A stretch of DNA of 34,069 nt, taken from Verrucomicrobiota bacterium (lineage in GTDB: Bacteria; Verrucomicrobiota; Verrucomicrobiia; Chthoniobacterales; SZAS-18). The notes under the pieces were generated by a model, which was not told where the DNA came from, made no database searches, and saw only the letters and a list, made by a program, of their open reading frames with translations. Positions 7,811 to 16,185 of this stretch are shown in pieces. The stretch lies in the NCBI GenBank assembly GCA_018240025.1, contig JAFEGM010000105.1:1-34069 (forward strand). Reading direction: 5' to 3'. Within the stretch, counting starts at the first letter, position 1. Each line of letters opens with the position of its first letter. The translations under genes were made by a program, and so were the position numbers.

Positions 7811-7854
7811 CGTCGTCGTCCTCGTCGTCGTCCTCGTCCTCGTCGTCGTCCTCG
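7811..7854. repeat. 12-bp tandem repeat (cgtcgtcgtcct) between divergent genes
   Basis: Three exact units of cgtcgtcgtcct (7811-7822, 7823-7834, 7841-7852) with a half unit at 7835-7840 lie in the 225-bp gap between the divergent hydrolase and large cyclase genes. This is about 100 bp upstream of the hydrolase start and 80 bp upstream of the cyclase start. No gene or clear promoter was seen in the rest of the gap. Confidence 0.85.
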
Positions 7855-7935
7855 ATTCGACCAAAGCCGCAGGCCAATCCCCCCGCCGCGCCCTTCAGCC
7901 TTGTTCCCTGGGCCTTCCTCCTTTTCTCTAGCGGC

Positions 7936-10900
7936 GTGTCCGCTGCGCCCGTTCAGGAACTCGCCCGCTTCGTGCCCGGGTGTGTGCTGAATGCCATCCT
8001 GGCGCGGCCGGAACCGCTCACCCAGCCGGCGCTGGAATCGTTCCTCGGCGCGGTGCTCTTTGCCGACATCTCGGGCTTCACGCGCTTGAGCGAGAGCCTG
8101 GCCGAGAAGGGGCCGGCCGGCGCGGAGGAGCTGTCGGCCATTCTCAACGACTACTTCGGCCGGCTCATCGAACGCATCCATGCCCATGGCGGCGATGTGG
8201 TGAAGTTTGCGGGCGACGCGCTGCTCGCGATCTGGCGGGCGGAGGACGAGACGCACCTGGCCCGGCTCGCAGCCGAGGCTGCCCGTTGCGCCCTCGAGCT
8301 CGAGGAGGCGGTCCGCGGCTACACCACGCCGGAAGGCCAGCCGCTGGCGCTCCGCGTCGGGATTGGCGCTGGCGAAGCGCGCGGGGCCACGGTCGGCGGC
8401 GTTTTCCGACGCTGGGAGTTCGTGGTCTATGGCCCGGCTCTGCAGGAGGCAACCACGGCGGCCGCGGCGGGCCAGCCGGGCGATGCGGTCAGCGGACCGC
8501 GGCTCTGGGGGCTGCTCGGCGGCGAGGTGCGCGGAGACGATCTGCCGGCCGGCCGACACCGTTTGCGCACGGCCGAGCCGACCGATTCCTCCCGCACCAT
8601 CCTGCCGCGCGAACTGGCGCAGGAACTCGCCCCGCTGCTGCTCTCCTACATTCCGGCGGCCATTCACCTGCGCCTCGCCGCGCGGCAGACCGCCTGGCTG
8701 GCGGAGTCGCGGCGCATCACGGTGCTCTTCGTCAATCTACCCGACCTCGGCGCGGACACGCCCATCGGCGTGACGCAGTCAGTCATGCAGTCGTTGCAGG
8801 ACGGGCTCTACCGCTACGAAGGCAGCGTCAACAAACTCAGCATCGACGAGAAAGGGGTCACGCTGGTGGCGGCGCTCGGGCTGCCGCCGCTGGCCCACGA
8901 GGACGATCCCGTGCGCGGCGTGCGGGCGGCGCTCGAGCTGATGTCCCGGCTGCATCAACTCGGCTGGAAAGGCTCCATCGGCGTGACCACGGGCCGCGTC
9001 TTCTGCGGCACCATCGGCAGCGAGGAGCGGTGCGAATACACCATCATCGGCGACACGGTGAATCTCTCCGCCCGCCTGATGCAGGCGGCGCACGGCGGCA
9101 TCTACTGCGACGAGCCGACCTACCACGCGGCCCGCGCCAAGATCTCCTTCGAAACGCTGGAGCCCGTGCAGGTGAAGGGGAAGGCCCTCCCCATCGCCAT
9201 CTTCCGGCCCCGCGGCGCGGCGCGGCTGCGGGAGATCGACGAATCCAACGCCACGCCCATGGCCGGCCGGCAGGCGGAACTCGCGCTGGTCACGGCGCGG
9301 CTCGACGCCCTGCGCGAACGCAGCGCCGGCGGCGTCATCATCATCGAGGGCGAGGCCGGCATCGGGAAGTCGCGCCTCGTGGCCAGCATCACGCAAGCCG
9401 CGCACGACCGGCACGTGCCGACGCTCCTGGGGCTGGCCGATGCCATCGAACGCTCAACGCCCTACTACGCTTGGCGCGACGTGTTCCAGCAGATGTTGCA
9501 CGTCGATCCCGCGCAGCACGACGTCGACGAAGTCCTGCGCCGCATCACCAGCCGGCTGCACTTCGATCCTTCGCTGGTGCGCCTGGCCCCGCTGCTCGGC
9601 GTGGTCGTGGCGGTCAATCTGCCTGACAACGAGACCACCGCGGCCATGACGCAGGAGGCGCGGGTGACCAGCACCGATCAGCTACTGGTGCGACTGCTGG
9701 CGCATTTCACGGAAGGTTTTCCGCATCAGATCATCTTGGAGGATTGCCACTGGCTCGACAGCGCCTCCTGGAAGCTGGCCCGCACCATCGCGAAGGAGCT
9801 CCCCGCGGTGCTGCTCGTGCTGGCCACGCGGCCGCTGCCGGCTCCCGTGCCGCGCGACTTCGCGCAGCTGGCACTGGAACCCGCGGCCATTCGCATCCCG
9901 CTCCAACCGCTTTCGGAAGCGGAGACGCTCGCGCTGGTCAGCCGGCGGCTGGGGGTTCAGGTGCTGCCGGCCGCGGTGACCGATCTCATCCGCGCCAAGG
10001 CACAGGGAAATCCGTTTTTCAGCGAGGAGATCGCCTTCGCGCTGCGCGACTCGGGCGTGATCCTCATTCGCGATGGCGAATGCCAGCTGGCGGAAGGGAC
10101 CGATCCGACCTCGATCGAATTTCCCGACACGGTGCAGGGCGTCGTGACCAGCCGCATCGACCGTCTGGAGGCCGACATCCAGCTCACGCTCAAGGTGGCC
10201 AGCGTGATCGGCCGCGTCTTCCCCGCGCGGCTGCTGCGCGATGTGCACCCGCTGCAGGAGACGACGGTCGATCACCAGCAGCAGCTCGACACGCTCATCG
10301 CGCTCGACCTCACGCTGATCGAGACCCCGCTCCCGGATCTCTCTCACATCTTCCGCCACGCCATCACGCAGGAGGTCGCCTACAACCTGATGGCGCCGAC
10401 CCAGCGCGAGCGCCTCCATCGGGCTATCGCGGAGTGGTACGAGGAGATCTACCGGGCCGACCTCGCGCCCTACTTCCCGCTCCTGGCGCGGCATTGGAGC
10501 CTGGCCGACGAGCGCGAGCGTTCGCTGAAGTACCTCGAGCGCGCGGCCGACGACGCGCTGCGCCAGTTCGCCAATGCCGAGTGCCTGCGCTTCCTCGACC
10601 AAGCCCTGCAGATCGACCGCGAACTCGGCAACGTCTCCAGCGCGTTCCGTCGCGCCTGCTGGCATCGGCGCATGGCCGAGGCGCACTACAATCTCGGCGA
10701 CCTGGCGGCCAGCCGCGACCACTTCGGCATCGCGCTCCGACTGCTGCGGCATCCCGCGCCCGAGTCGACCGGTGCAGCCATCTGGGGCTCGGCGAAGGAG
10801 TTCTGCCGCCAGCTGCTGCATCGCGCCTGGCCGTCCCGCTTCGCGACCGACGCCCGGGGCGACAGCGCCCGCGCGCTGGAGGCGGCGCGGGCCTACGAAC

Positions 10901-11964
10901 GCCTGGCGCAGATCACCTACCTCAACAACGAGAAGGTCCCGACCATCCACGCCGCCTTCAAGGCGCTGAATCTCGCCGAGGTGGCCGGCCCGACGCCCGT
11001 GCTGGCCCGCTGCTATGCGAATGCCGGCGCCGTCACGGGCCTGCTCATGCTGCACGGCTACGCCAAGGCGCAGTTGGCCCGGGCCATGGGCGTCGCGCAG
11101 GCCGTGGGGAATCGGAGCGCGACGGCCTACGTCGATTTCATCCGCGGGCTCTACTACTCGACCGTGGGCGATTTCGAGACGTCGATCGCCGCGCAGCGAA
11201 ACTCCGTGGCCATCGCGGAAGACGTGGGCGAGCGACGCCGCTGGGCCGAGGCGGCGTTCACGCTGGCGGTCACGCTGTGTCGCGACGGACGCTACCGCGA
11301 GGCGGCCGAGTTGAGCGTCCGGCTGACCGAATCGGGCCTCAAGCAGGACATTTCGCAGATCATCATGTGGGGCCTCGCCTGGGAGCTCTTCTGCCGCGGC
11401 GTGATGGGCCAGGCGGCGGCGCGCGAGACGGAGCTGGGCGAGATGATCGCGCTCTGTCTGGCCGAACGCTCCGACGTGCCGCAGGCCGATCAGATCCTCG
11501 GCCACGGCGTCCTGGCCGCGCTGCACGAGCGCCGCGGCGATCACGCCCGCGCCGCGACCCACGCCGAAGCCGCCCAGCGGGTGATCGAGGCGACGAGCCA
11601 GGTTTCGCATTACATCCTGCCCGCCTTTCACGGCCTGGCCACGTTCTACGCCAGCAGCTGGGAGCGTCGGTCCGACGAGCGCGGGAAGTGGGATCCGCGC
11701 CTGCGGCGGCTGGTGCGCGCGCTCTTCGAGTTTCGTCTGATGTATCCGGTCGGGGCGCCGGAATTCTACCTCCACCGCGGCCGCTGGCTCTGGTTGGTCG
11801 GCCGGCCGGGACGGGCGCGGCGCGCCTGGGAGCGCGGCCTGCGCGGGGCGGTGACCATGCGCCTGCCCTACGAGGAGTTCTTTCTGCGCCGCGAGCTGGC
11901 CCGCCGCGGACTGGGCGAACACCAGAAACGCATCGCGGAACTGGAAGCGCAATTGGCCCAATAA
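7936..11964 (+). CDS. Soluble adenylyl cyclase-type protein: two cyclase domains, ATPase and TPR-like tail
   Basis: The 1342-residue protein resembles mammalian soluble adenylyl cyclase in domain order. Cyclase domain 1 (about 36-200) keeps both metal aspartates, Asp44 (LFADISGFTRLSE) and Asp94 (VKFAGDALLAIW), but lacks the Asn/Arg pair. Cyclase domain 2 (about 260-425) lacks the first metal Asp (VLFVNLPDLG) but supplies Lys306 (DEKGVTLVAALGLP), Thr369 and the transition-state Asn376 and Arg380 (EYTIIGDTVNLSARL). One composite site would therefore form between the domains. Thr369 in place of Asp marks the class IIIb, bicarbonate-responsive type. A P-loop ATPase follows, with Walker A GEAGIGKS (472-479) and a Walker B-like IILEDCHWLD (599-608). 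About 800-1300 is helical and TPR-like. It presumably makes cAMP in the cytosol. The start is GTG without a Shine-Dalgarno sequence; the domain begins close behind it. Confidence 0.92.
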   Translation: MSAAPVQELARFVPGCVLNAILARPEPLTQPALESFLGAVLFADISGFTRLSESLAEKGPAGAEELSAILNDYFGRLIERIHAHGGDVVKFAGDALLAIWRAEDETHLARLAAEAARCALELEEAVRGYTTPEGQPLALRVGIGAGEARGATVGGVFRRWEFVVYGPALQEATTAAAAGQPGDAVSGPRLWGLLGGEVRGDDLPAGRHRLRTAEPTDSSRTILPRELAQELAPLLLSYIPAAIHLRLAARQTAWLAESRRITVLFVNLPDLGADTPIGVTQSVMQSLQDGLYRYEGSVNKLSIDEKGVTLVAALGLPPLAHEDDPVRGVRAALELMSRLHQLGWKGSIGVTTGRVFCGTIGSEERCEYTIIGDTVNLSARLMQAAHGGIYCDEPTYHAARAKISFETLEPVQVKGKALPIAIFRPRGAARLREIDESNATPMAGRQAELALVTARLDALRERSAGGVIIIEGEAGIGKSRLVASITQAAHDRHVPTLLGLADAIERSTPYYAWRDVFQQMLHVDPAQHDVDEVLRRITSRLHFDPSLVRLAPLLGVVVAVNLPDNETTAAMTQEARVTSTDQLLVRLLAHFTEGFPHQIILEDCHWLDSASWKLARTIAKELPAVLLVLATRPLPAPVPRDFAQLALEPAAIRIPLQPLSEAETLALVSRRLGVQVLPAAVTDLIRAKAQGNPFFSEEIAFALRDSGVILIRDGECQLAEGTDPTSIEFPDTVQGVVTSRIDRLEADIQLTLKVASVIGRVFPARLLRDVHPLQETTVDHQQQLDTLIALDLTLIETPLPDLSHIFRHAITQEVAYNLMAPTQRERLHRAIAEWYEEIYRADLAPYFPLLARHWSLADERERSLKYLERAADDALRQFANAECLRFLDQALQIDRELGNVSSAFRRACWHRRMAEAHYNLGDLAASRDHFGIALRLLRHPAPESTGAAIWGSAKEFCRQLLHRAWPSRFATDARGDSARALEAARAYERLAQITYLNNEKVPTIHAAFKALNLAEVAGPTPVLARCYANAGAVTGLLMLHGYAKAQLARAMGVAQAVGNRSATAYVDFIRGLYYSTVGDFETSIAAQRNSVAIAEDVGERRRWAEAAFTLAVTLCRDGRYREAAELSVRLTESGLKQDISQIIMWGLAWELFCRGVMGQAAARETELGEMIALCLAERSDVPQADQILGHGVLAALHERRGDHARAATHAEAAQRVIEATSQVSHYILPAFHGLATFYASSWERRSDERGKWDPRLRRLVRALFEFRLMYPVGAPEFYLHRGRWLWLVGRPGRARRAWERGLRGAVTMRLPYEEFFLRRELARRGLGEHQKRIAELEAQLAQ

Positions 11965-11995
11965 AGAGCGCGCACCCGCGGCAGGCGGCAGCAGG

Positions 11996-12742
11996 ATGTT
12001 GCCCGCGCAAACGTTGGCGGCATGGTGCCGCCCGATGCCGTTCGTCCCGCCTGCCGATTACCCCCGCCTGCGCGTCGTCGGCTCGTTCGCGGAACTCCTG
12101 CAGACCCCGTTTGCCGACGGGGTGAACGCGCTGTGCTGGCCGCGGGAACTGACCGGCGATTTCGCGGAGGTGGTGCGCCATCTGCCGCCGGGGACGGGCA
12201 TTCAAACGCTGGACGAGGACACGCTGCTGGCCCTGCCGCTGAGCGCGGCCGGTCGGGAGGCCGTCGACACGCTGGGGGGGGATCTGGCGCTGCTGCGCGA
12301 GGCCGGGCTCGACCCCGTGCTCGACGCCGTTTTCCCGCACGAGCGCGAGCTGCCGCCCGGGCCGGTGCCGACGGACGTGTATTCGTGGCATGCCGACAGC
12401 GCCACGGTCGAGGCCGACACCTGGCTGTGCACCTATCACGGCGCGAGCAGCGAGCTGCTCCGCCAGGAGGATGCGATCCGCCGCGTGGACGTGCCGGCCA
12501 CGCGCGCGGAATTGCGGCAGATCTTCGGCGGTCCCGAAGGCCCGGAGTTCGGGGAGTTCCTGCAGGAGCGCTGCTACGATCTGCACTACGTCGCGCGGCC
12601 CGGCGCGAAGCCGGTCGTCTTCGGCCACGGCAACTTGTGGCGGATCGCGGTGGAACATCCCGACCGCCTCGTCACGCCTTGCGTGCATCGGGCGCCGCTC
12701 ACGCCGCCCGGCGCGGCCACGCGGCTCTTGCTGCTCAGTTGA
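11996..12742 (+). CDS. DUF1826-like protein
   Basis: The 248-residue product resembles DUF1826 proteins, a family of unknown function reported near zinc-responsive genes in some proteobacteria. The matching parts are a central segment with His132-x-Asp134 and LCTYHGASSELL (144-155), and a C-terminal HRAPLTPPGAATRLLLL. The HxD pair plus distal His231 resembles a cupin or 2-oxoglutarate/Fe(II) dioxygenase metal site; that is inference. It lies 31 bp behind the large cyclase gene on the same strand and may be cotranscribed. A second in-frame ATG at 12035 (MPFVPPADYPRL) is an equally reasonable start and would remove 13 residues. There is no signal peptide. The family assignment is from memory of its motifs and is moderately sure. 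Confidence 0.68.
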   Translation: MLPAQTLAAWCRPMPFVPPADYPRLRVVGSFAELLQTPFADGVNALCWPRELTGDFAEVVRHLPPGTGIQTLDEDTLLALPLSAAGREAVDTLGGDLALLREAGLDPVLDAVFPHERELPPGPVPTDVYSWHADSATVEADTWLCTYHGASSELLRQEDAIRRVDVPATRAELRQIFGGPEGPEFGEFLQERCYDLHYVARPGAKPVVFGHGNLWRIAVEHPDRLVTPCVHRAPLTPPGAATRLLLLS

Positions 12743-12754
12743 GCGGTCGCGATC

Positions 12755-13216
12755 TCACCGTCCGCGAAACTCCGAGCGAACCGGCGGCAGCAGGAGCACG
12801 AGCAGCAGGGCCAGGCTCGCGCCCAGCGGGAAGATCGAGCCGCGCGAACCGGAGCGGAAGGTCGTGGTCTTCACGCCGGTCGGCGAGTAGGTGACCGTCT
12901 CGGTCGGGCCAAGAGGCTGTCGGGTGAAATCGACCACGCAGGAGACGGCGAAGAGCGCGGTCAGCAGCAGAATGATCAAGTACCCCCAGACCTGGCGCAG
13001 CAGCAGGCCGAGGCCGCCGGCGAAGAGCACCCAAGGGCCGACCACGACGATGAGGAAGTCCAGCGTCGAGGATTGGCCGTAGCGGGCCGTGCTCAGCATC
13101 ATGAGAGAGATGACCGAGATGACCATACCGAGCGCGCCCACGCCCAGCGCGGCGCAGGCCAGGAGCGTGACGAACCAGGAGCGTCGCGGCGCGGGCTGGA
13201 GCGGCGGCGGATTCAT
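12755..13216 (-). CDS. Small four-helix membrane protein, unknown function
   Basis: The 153-residue product has four hydrophobic segments at about 14-38, 53-73, 77-93 and 129-146. Between the last two is a polar Thr/Ser-rich loop (about 96-127) that probably lies outside the membrane. I do not recognise a family. It is the last gene of the lepB/squalene synthase/ABC ATPase run, 16 bp behind the ATPase, which supports cotranscription. Its 3' end faces the DUF1826-like gene with only 12 bp between the stops. The start is ATG. It might serve as a membrane partner of the ABC ATPase, but it lacks any recognisable permease domain. Confidence 0.78.
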   Translation of the reverse strand: MNPPPLQPAPRRSWFVTLLACAALGVGALGMVISVISLMMLSTARYGQSSTLDFLIVVVGPWVLFAGGLGLLLRQVWGYLIILLLTALFAVSCVVDFTRQPLGPTETVTYSPTGVKTTTFRSGSRGSIFPLGASLALLLVLLLPPVRSEFRGR

Positions 13217-13232
13217 CGGAAACGAGGCGCGC

Positions 13233-13964
13233 TTAGGTGGCCGAGCCGAGCCGGCCGTCCACGATTTCCAGCCGTCGGTCGCCGCGCTCGGCCAGGCCGC
13301 GATCGTGCGTGACCACGAGCAGCGTCTTGCCGCGCTCGCGCACGAGTTTGAGCAGCGTCTCGATGACCCCGGCGCCGGTCTTCGAGTCGAGATTACCCGT
13401 CGGTTCGTCGGCGAAGAGGATGGCCGGGTCGTTGATGAGCGAGCGGGCGATGGCCACGCGCTGTTGCTCGCCGCCGGACAGCTCGGCGGGCAGATGATGC
13501 ACGCGTTCGCCCAGCCCCATCTCGCGCAGCAACGCCTCGGCGCGGGTATCGAGCTCCTGTACCGTGGGGCCGGAGCCGTGCATCATGGCTGGCAGGCGCA
13601 CGTTCTCGAGGGCCGTCAGTTCGGGCAGCAGGTGATAGCCCTGGAAAATGAAGCCCATGCGGTCGTTGCGCACGCGGGCCTGCTCGCGGCTGCTGAGGTC
13701 GTAAAGCGAGCGGCCCTCGAACTCGACCGTGCCGCCCTCCGGCCGCTCCAGTCCAGCCAGCGTGTAGAGCAGCGTGGTCTTGCCCGCGCCGCTCGCGCCG
13801 ACGAGGAAGGCGACTTCGCCAGGGACGATTTCGAGCGAGATGCCGCGCAGGACTTCGATGCGCCGGCCGCCGATGCGGAAGGAGCGCTGCAGATCGCGGG
13901 CGGCGAGAAGAGAGGAGGTAGACAAGGCGGGAGAGGGAGGGATGCGACTCGGCACGTCGTTCAC
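13233..13964 (-). CDS. ABC transporter ATP-binding protein, LolD/MacB type
   Basis: The 243-residue ATPase has every motif intact: Walker A GASGAGKT (56-63), Q-loop Gln108 (FIFQGYHLLPELTALENV), signature LSGGEQQ (162-168), Walker B ILFADEPTG with catalytic Glu187, D-loop NLDSKTG and H-loop His220 (VTHD). The phrase DRMGFIFQGYHLLPELTALENV is typical of LolD/MacB ATPases, which drive lipoprotein release or mechanotransmission rather than ordinary transport. The GTG at 13964 is chosen because it overlaps the stop of the upstream synthase gene as GTGA; a GTG at 13985 is also in frame. No permease gene is adjacent: the nearest is the MacB-type permease at 20624-21844, on the same strand about 7 kb upstream. 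Confidence 0.93.
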   Translation of the reverse strand: MNDVPSRIPPSPALSTSSLLAARDLQRSFRIGGRRIEVLRGISLEIVPGEVAFLVGASGAGKTTLLYTLAGLERPEGGTVEFEGRSLYDLSSREQARVRNDRMGFIFQGYHLLPELTALENVRLPAMMHGSGPTVQELDTRAEALLREMGLGERVHHLPAELSGGEQQRVAIARSLINDPAILFADEPTGNLDSKTGAGVIETLLKLVRERGKTLLVVTHDRGLAERGDRRLEIVDGRLGSAT

Positions 13965-14830
13965 GACCAGCGGTTGGTCGACCACGCGCGCAGCACGAGC
14001 CAGAGCTTGGTCAGTTTCCCGAGCCGGTAGTCCTGGCTGAGGATGCGGTAGCCGTCGTCCTCGATGCGCTCGAGGATGCGGTGATAGACCGTGCGCATGA
14101 TCTCGGCCGCGACCATGGAACGTCGGTCCTCGGCCGGCAGCGCGGCCAGCGCCCGGCGATAGAAATTCTCCGAACGCTCGGCCTGGAAGCGCGCCAGCGC
14201 CCGCACCGCCTCGTCCTCGCGGCCCGTGCGCAGGTGCTCCTCGGTCACGCCGAAGCGCTCCATTTCGTCCTGCGGCAGGTATATGCGACCGCCGTTCGAG
14301 TAGTCGCGCGCCACATCGCGCAGGATGTTCGTCGTCTGCAGCGCCAGGCCGAGTTCCTCCGCGTAAATGCGGCAGTCGGCGTGGCGATAGCCGAAGATCT
14401 CGATGCTGACCAAGCCCACCACGCTGGCCACCCGGTAGCAGTATCTACGCAGCTCGTCCCAGTCAGCGTAGCGGACCGGTGCCAGGTCCATCTCCACCCC
14501 GGCGATGATCTCCAGCAGATGCTCGACCGGCAGCTGATAGCGCCGCATCAGCGCGCGCATTTGCATCCCCAGGCGATGCGGCTGCGGCTCGGACTCCGGC
14601 TTGGTCAGGTTTCGTTTCCAAGCGTCGAGATACTGCTGCTTGGTCGCGAGCGGCAGTGCGGGCGAGTCGGCGATGTCATCGACCACCCGGCAGAACGTGT
14701 AGAACACATCCATGTCCCGCCGCTTCGCCTTCGGCAGCACCAGGAAGGCCAGCGCCAGATTGCTCTGCCCCGAATGGTCCTCCGCCTCGGAGGCGAAAAC
14801 CTCGGTGGGCGGCTCAGCGGGGGGAGGCAT
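13961..14830 (-). CDS. Squalene/phytoene synthase family protein (HpnD-like)
   Basis: The 289-residue product is a trans-isoprenyl diphosphate synthase of the head-to-head type. Both Mg2+-binding aspartate motifs are present: DDIAD (51-55) and DVARD (172-176), the latter inside LALQTTNILRDVARD, followed by GRIYLPQDEMERFGV. This pattern is close to HpnD, which makes presqualene diphosphate from two farnesyl diphosphates for hopanoids, but phytoene synthases (CrtB) share it. No other hopanoid or carotenoid gene is in the window, so the product stays open. The ATG at 14830 (MPPPAEPPTE) is preferred to an in-frame start at 14902, because the extra residues come from a low-complexity purine-rich spacer. 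The stop overlaps the ABC ATPase start by 4 bp, and lepB lies 154 bp upstream. Confidence 0.92.
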   Translation of the reverse strand: MPPPAEPPTEVFASEAEDHSGQSNLALAFLVLPKAKRRDMDVFYTFCRVVDDIADSPALPLATKQQYLDAWKRNLTKPESEPQPHRLGMQMRALMRRYQLPVEHLLEIIAGVEMDLAPVRYADWDELRRYCYRVASVVGLVSIEIFGYRHADCRIYAEELGLALQTTNILRDVARDYSNGGRIYLPQDEMERFGVTEEHLRTGREDEAVRALARFQAERSENFYRRALAALPAEDRRSMVAAEIMRTVYHRILERIEDDGYRILSQDYRLGKLTKLWLVLRAWSTNRWS

Positions 14831-14984
14831 GGGGGAGATGGAGGAAGGAGGAAGGTGGAAGGAAGAAGGGGCTGAGTCTCGGCGAAAAGCCGCATCTCTC
14901 AACCGCCAGACCGTCCGGCGACGGGCGCAGAAGTCCCCTTACGTTTCACCTATCTCCTCTCACCTTTCACTTCTTGCAGCCGCT

Positions 14985-16100
14985 CTACTTGATGAAGCCC
15001 CAATGCGGGCCGAGCGGCCAATACACGAAATAGCCGGTGCCGAGGAGGTTCTGCTCCGGGACGGGGCCCCAGAAGCGGGAGTCGGAGCTGTTGTAGCTGT
15101 TGTCGCCGAGCGCGAAATAGTCCTTCGGTCCGCACTCGTAGGAGTCGGAGGTCGTGCGGAGGAGATTCGCGCTGAGCAGATTGCCGTAGCCCGCGTAGGG
15201 CGGCTCCGCCTTGGCCACCAGAACCAGGCCCGGCTCCTTGGCTTCGGCGCCATTGAGAAAGAGACGGGGCGAGGCGATGCGCAGCGTGTCGCCGGGAACG
15301 CCGGCGAGGCGCTTGATGTAGTGCTCGCCGCGATTGGGGTTGGAGAGCTCGGCCTGGCCGCCGCCGATGCCAGCGATCCCCTCGGTGCGGAAGACGAAGA
15401 CCTCACCGCGCTCGGGGCGGCGGAAGTGGTAGCTCATGCGATTGACGAAGACCTGGTCGCCCGCCTGCACGTAGCCGCGGGCGATGACGTCGCCCTCGTT
15501 GTAGATGCGCCCGCGCACGATGCCGAAGCCCTCGGCCTGACGCGCCGGCACGCCGATGGTGGTGCGGTCGCCGCTCTCCCAATGGATCGTGGTCCGCGCG
15601 AAAAAGCCGCCGTTGCTGGTCTCGGTCAGCCCGACCACCTTGTCGCGCCGCGGCGAGACCAGATCGACGTAGGCATGGCCGAAAAGCGCGCGCTTCAGAA
15701 TGCGCAACGGCGCCGACGGCAGCGGCTGATCCTTGGCGATCTTGTGTACAATGAGCCCGTTGAGCGTCGGCTGCATCGACCCGGTCGGGATGGCGAAAGG
15801 CTGCAGGAAGTAGGCGCGGAAGGCCACTACGACCGCAATGGAAACCACGATCGTCTCGGTCCAGTCGCGCAGGCCGTCGGCCGGGGGCGCGATGGGGTGG
15901 AAGAGTTCCTCCAGCGCCTTCGATTCCGTCTCCGTCTTCTGCTTGTCCCGCGCCTTCACCGCCTGGTTCAGGCGCTCGATGCCCTCCTCGTAGCGCGCCA
16001 GATCCTCGCTGCTGAGCAGATCGCGTTTGCGGTGCAGGATCTCCCGGGCCGTGCGGACGAGTTGGTGGCCGTGTTTGAGCGTGCGCGAGAAGTAGAACAT
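14985..16100 (-). CDS. lepB: Signal peptidase I
   Basis: The 371-residue protein removes signal peptides from exported proteins at the inner membrane. The catalytic Ser108 lies in box B (IPTGSMQPTL) and the general base Lys263 in YIKRLAGVPGD (261-271). The box E motif GDNSYNSSDSR is at 332-342. A membrane helix (about 81-100) precedes the serine. A roughly 95-residue insert (about 118-212) separates box B from the next conserved part (QVFVNRMSYHFRRP), making the protein longer than E. coli LepB. Residues 20-65 are helical and charged. The start is ATG. The frame stays open 78 bp further upstream and would encode a hydrophobic stretch (PFASAALLANLPAFL) without an ATG, GTG or TTG, so a second helix from a non-standard start is possible. 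Confidence 0.95.
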   Translation of the reverse strand: MFYFSRTLKHGHQLVRTAREILHRKRDLLSSEDLARYEEGIERLNQAVKARDKQKTETESKALEELFHPIAPPADGLRDWTETIVVSIAVVVAFRAYFLQPFAIPTGSMQPTLNGLIVHKIAKDQPLPSAPLRILKRALFGHAYVDLVSPRRDKVVGLTETSNGGFFARTTIHWESGDRTTIGVPARQAEGFGIVRGRIYNEGDVIARGYVQAGDQVFVNRMSYHFRRPERGEVFVFRTEGIAGIGGGQAELSNPNRGEHYIKRLAGVPGDTLRIASPRLFLNGAEAKEPGLVLVAKAEPPYAGYGNLLSANLLRTTSDSYECGPKDYFALGDNSYNSSDSRFWGPVPEQNLLGTGYFVYWPLGPHWGFIK

Positions 16101-16185
16101 CAGGAAGGCCGGCAGGTTCGCCAGAAGCGCCGCGGAGGCAAATGGCAGATGCTGCTGAAATGCGGTCGTGAGCGGGGCGGCGGAA

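Noticed and set aside
7711..8667. N-terminal extension of the hydrolase frame to 8667
   Set aside because: The extra 319 codons are antisense to the first cyclase domain and precede an obvious signal peptide at 7710.
9682..11961. 759-codon minus-strand frame inside the large cyclase gene
   Set aside because: Exact antisense shadow of the ATPase/TPR part; rich in Arg, Gln and His, no recognisable domain.
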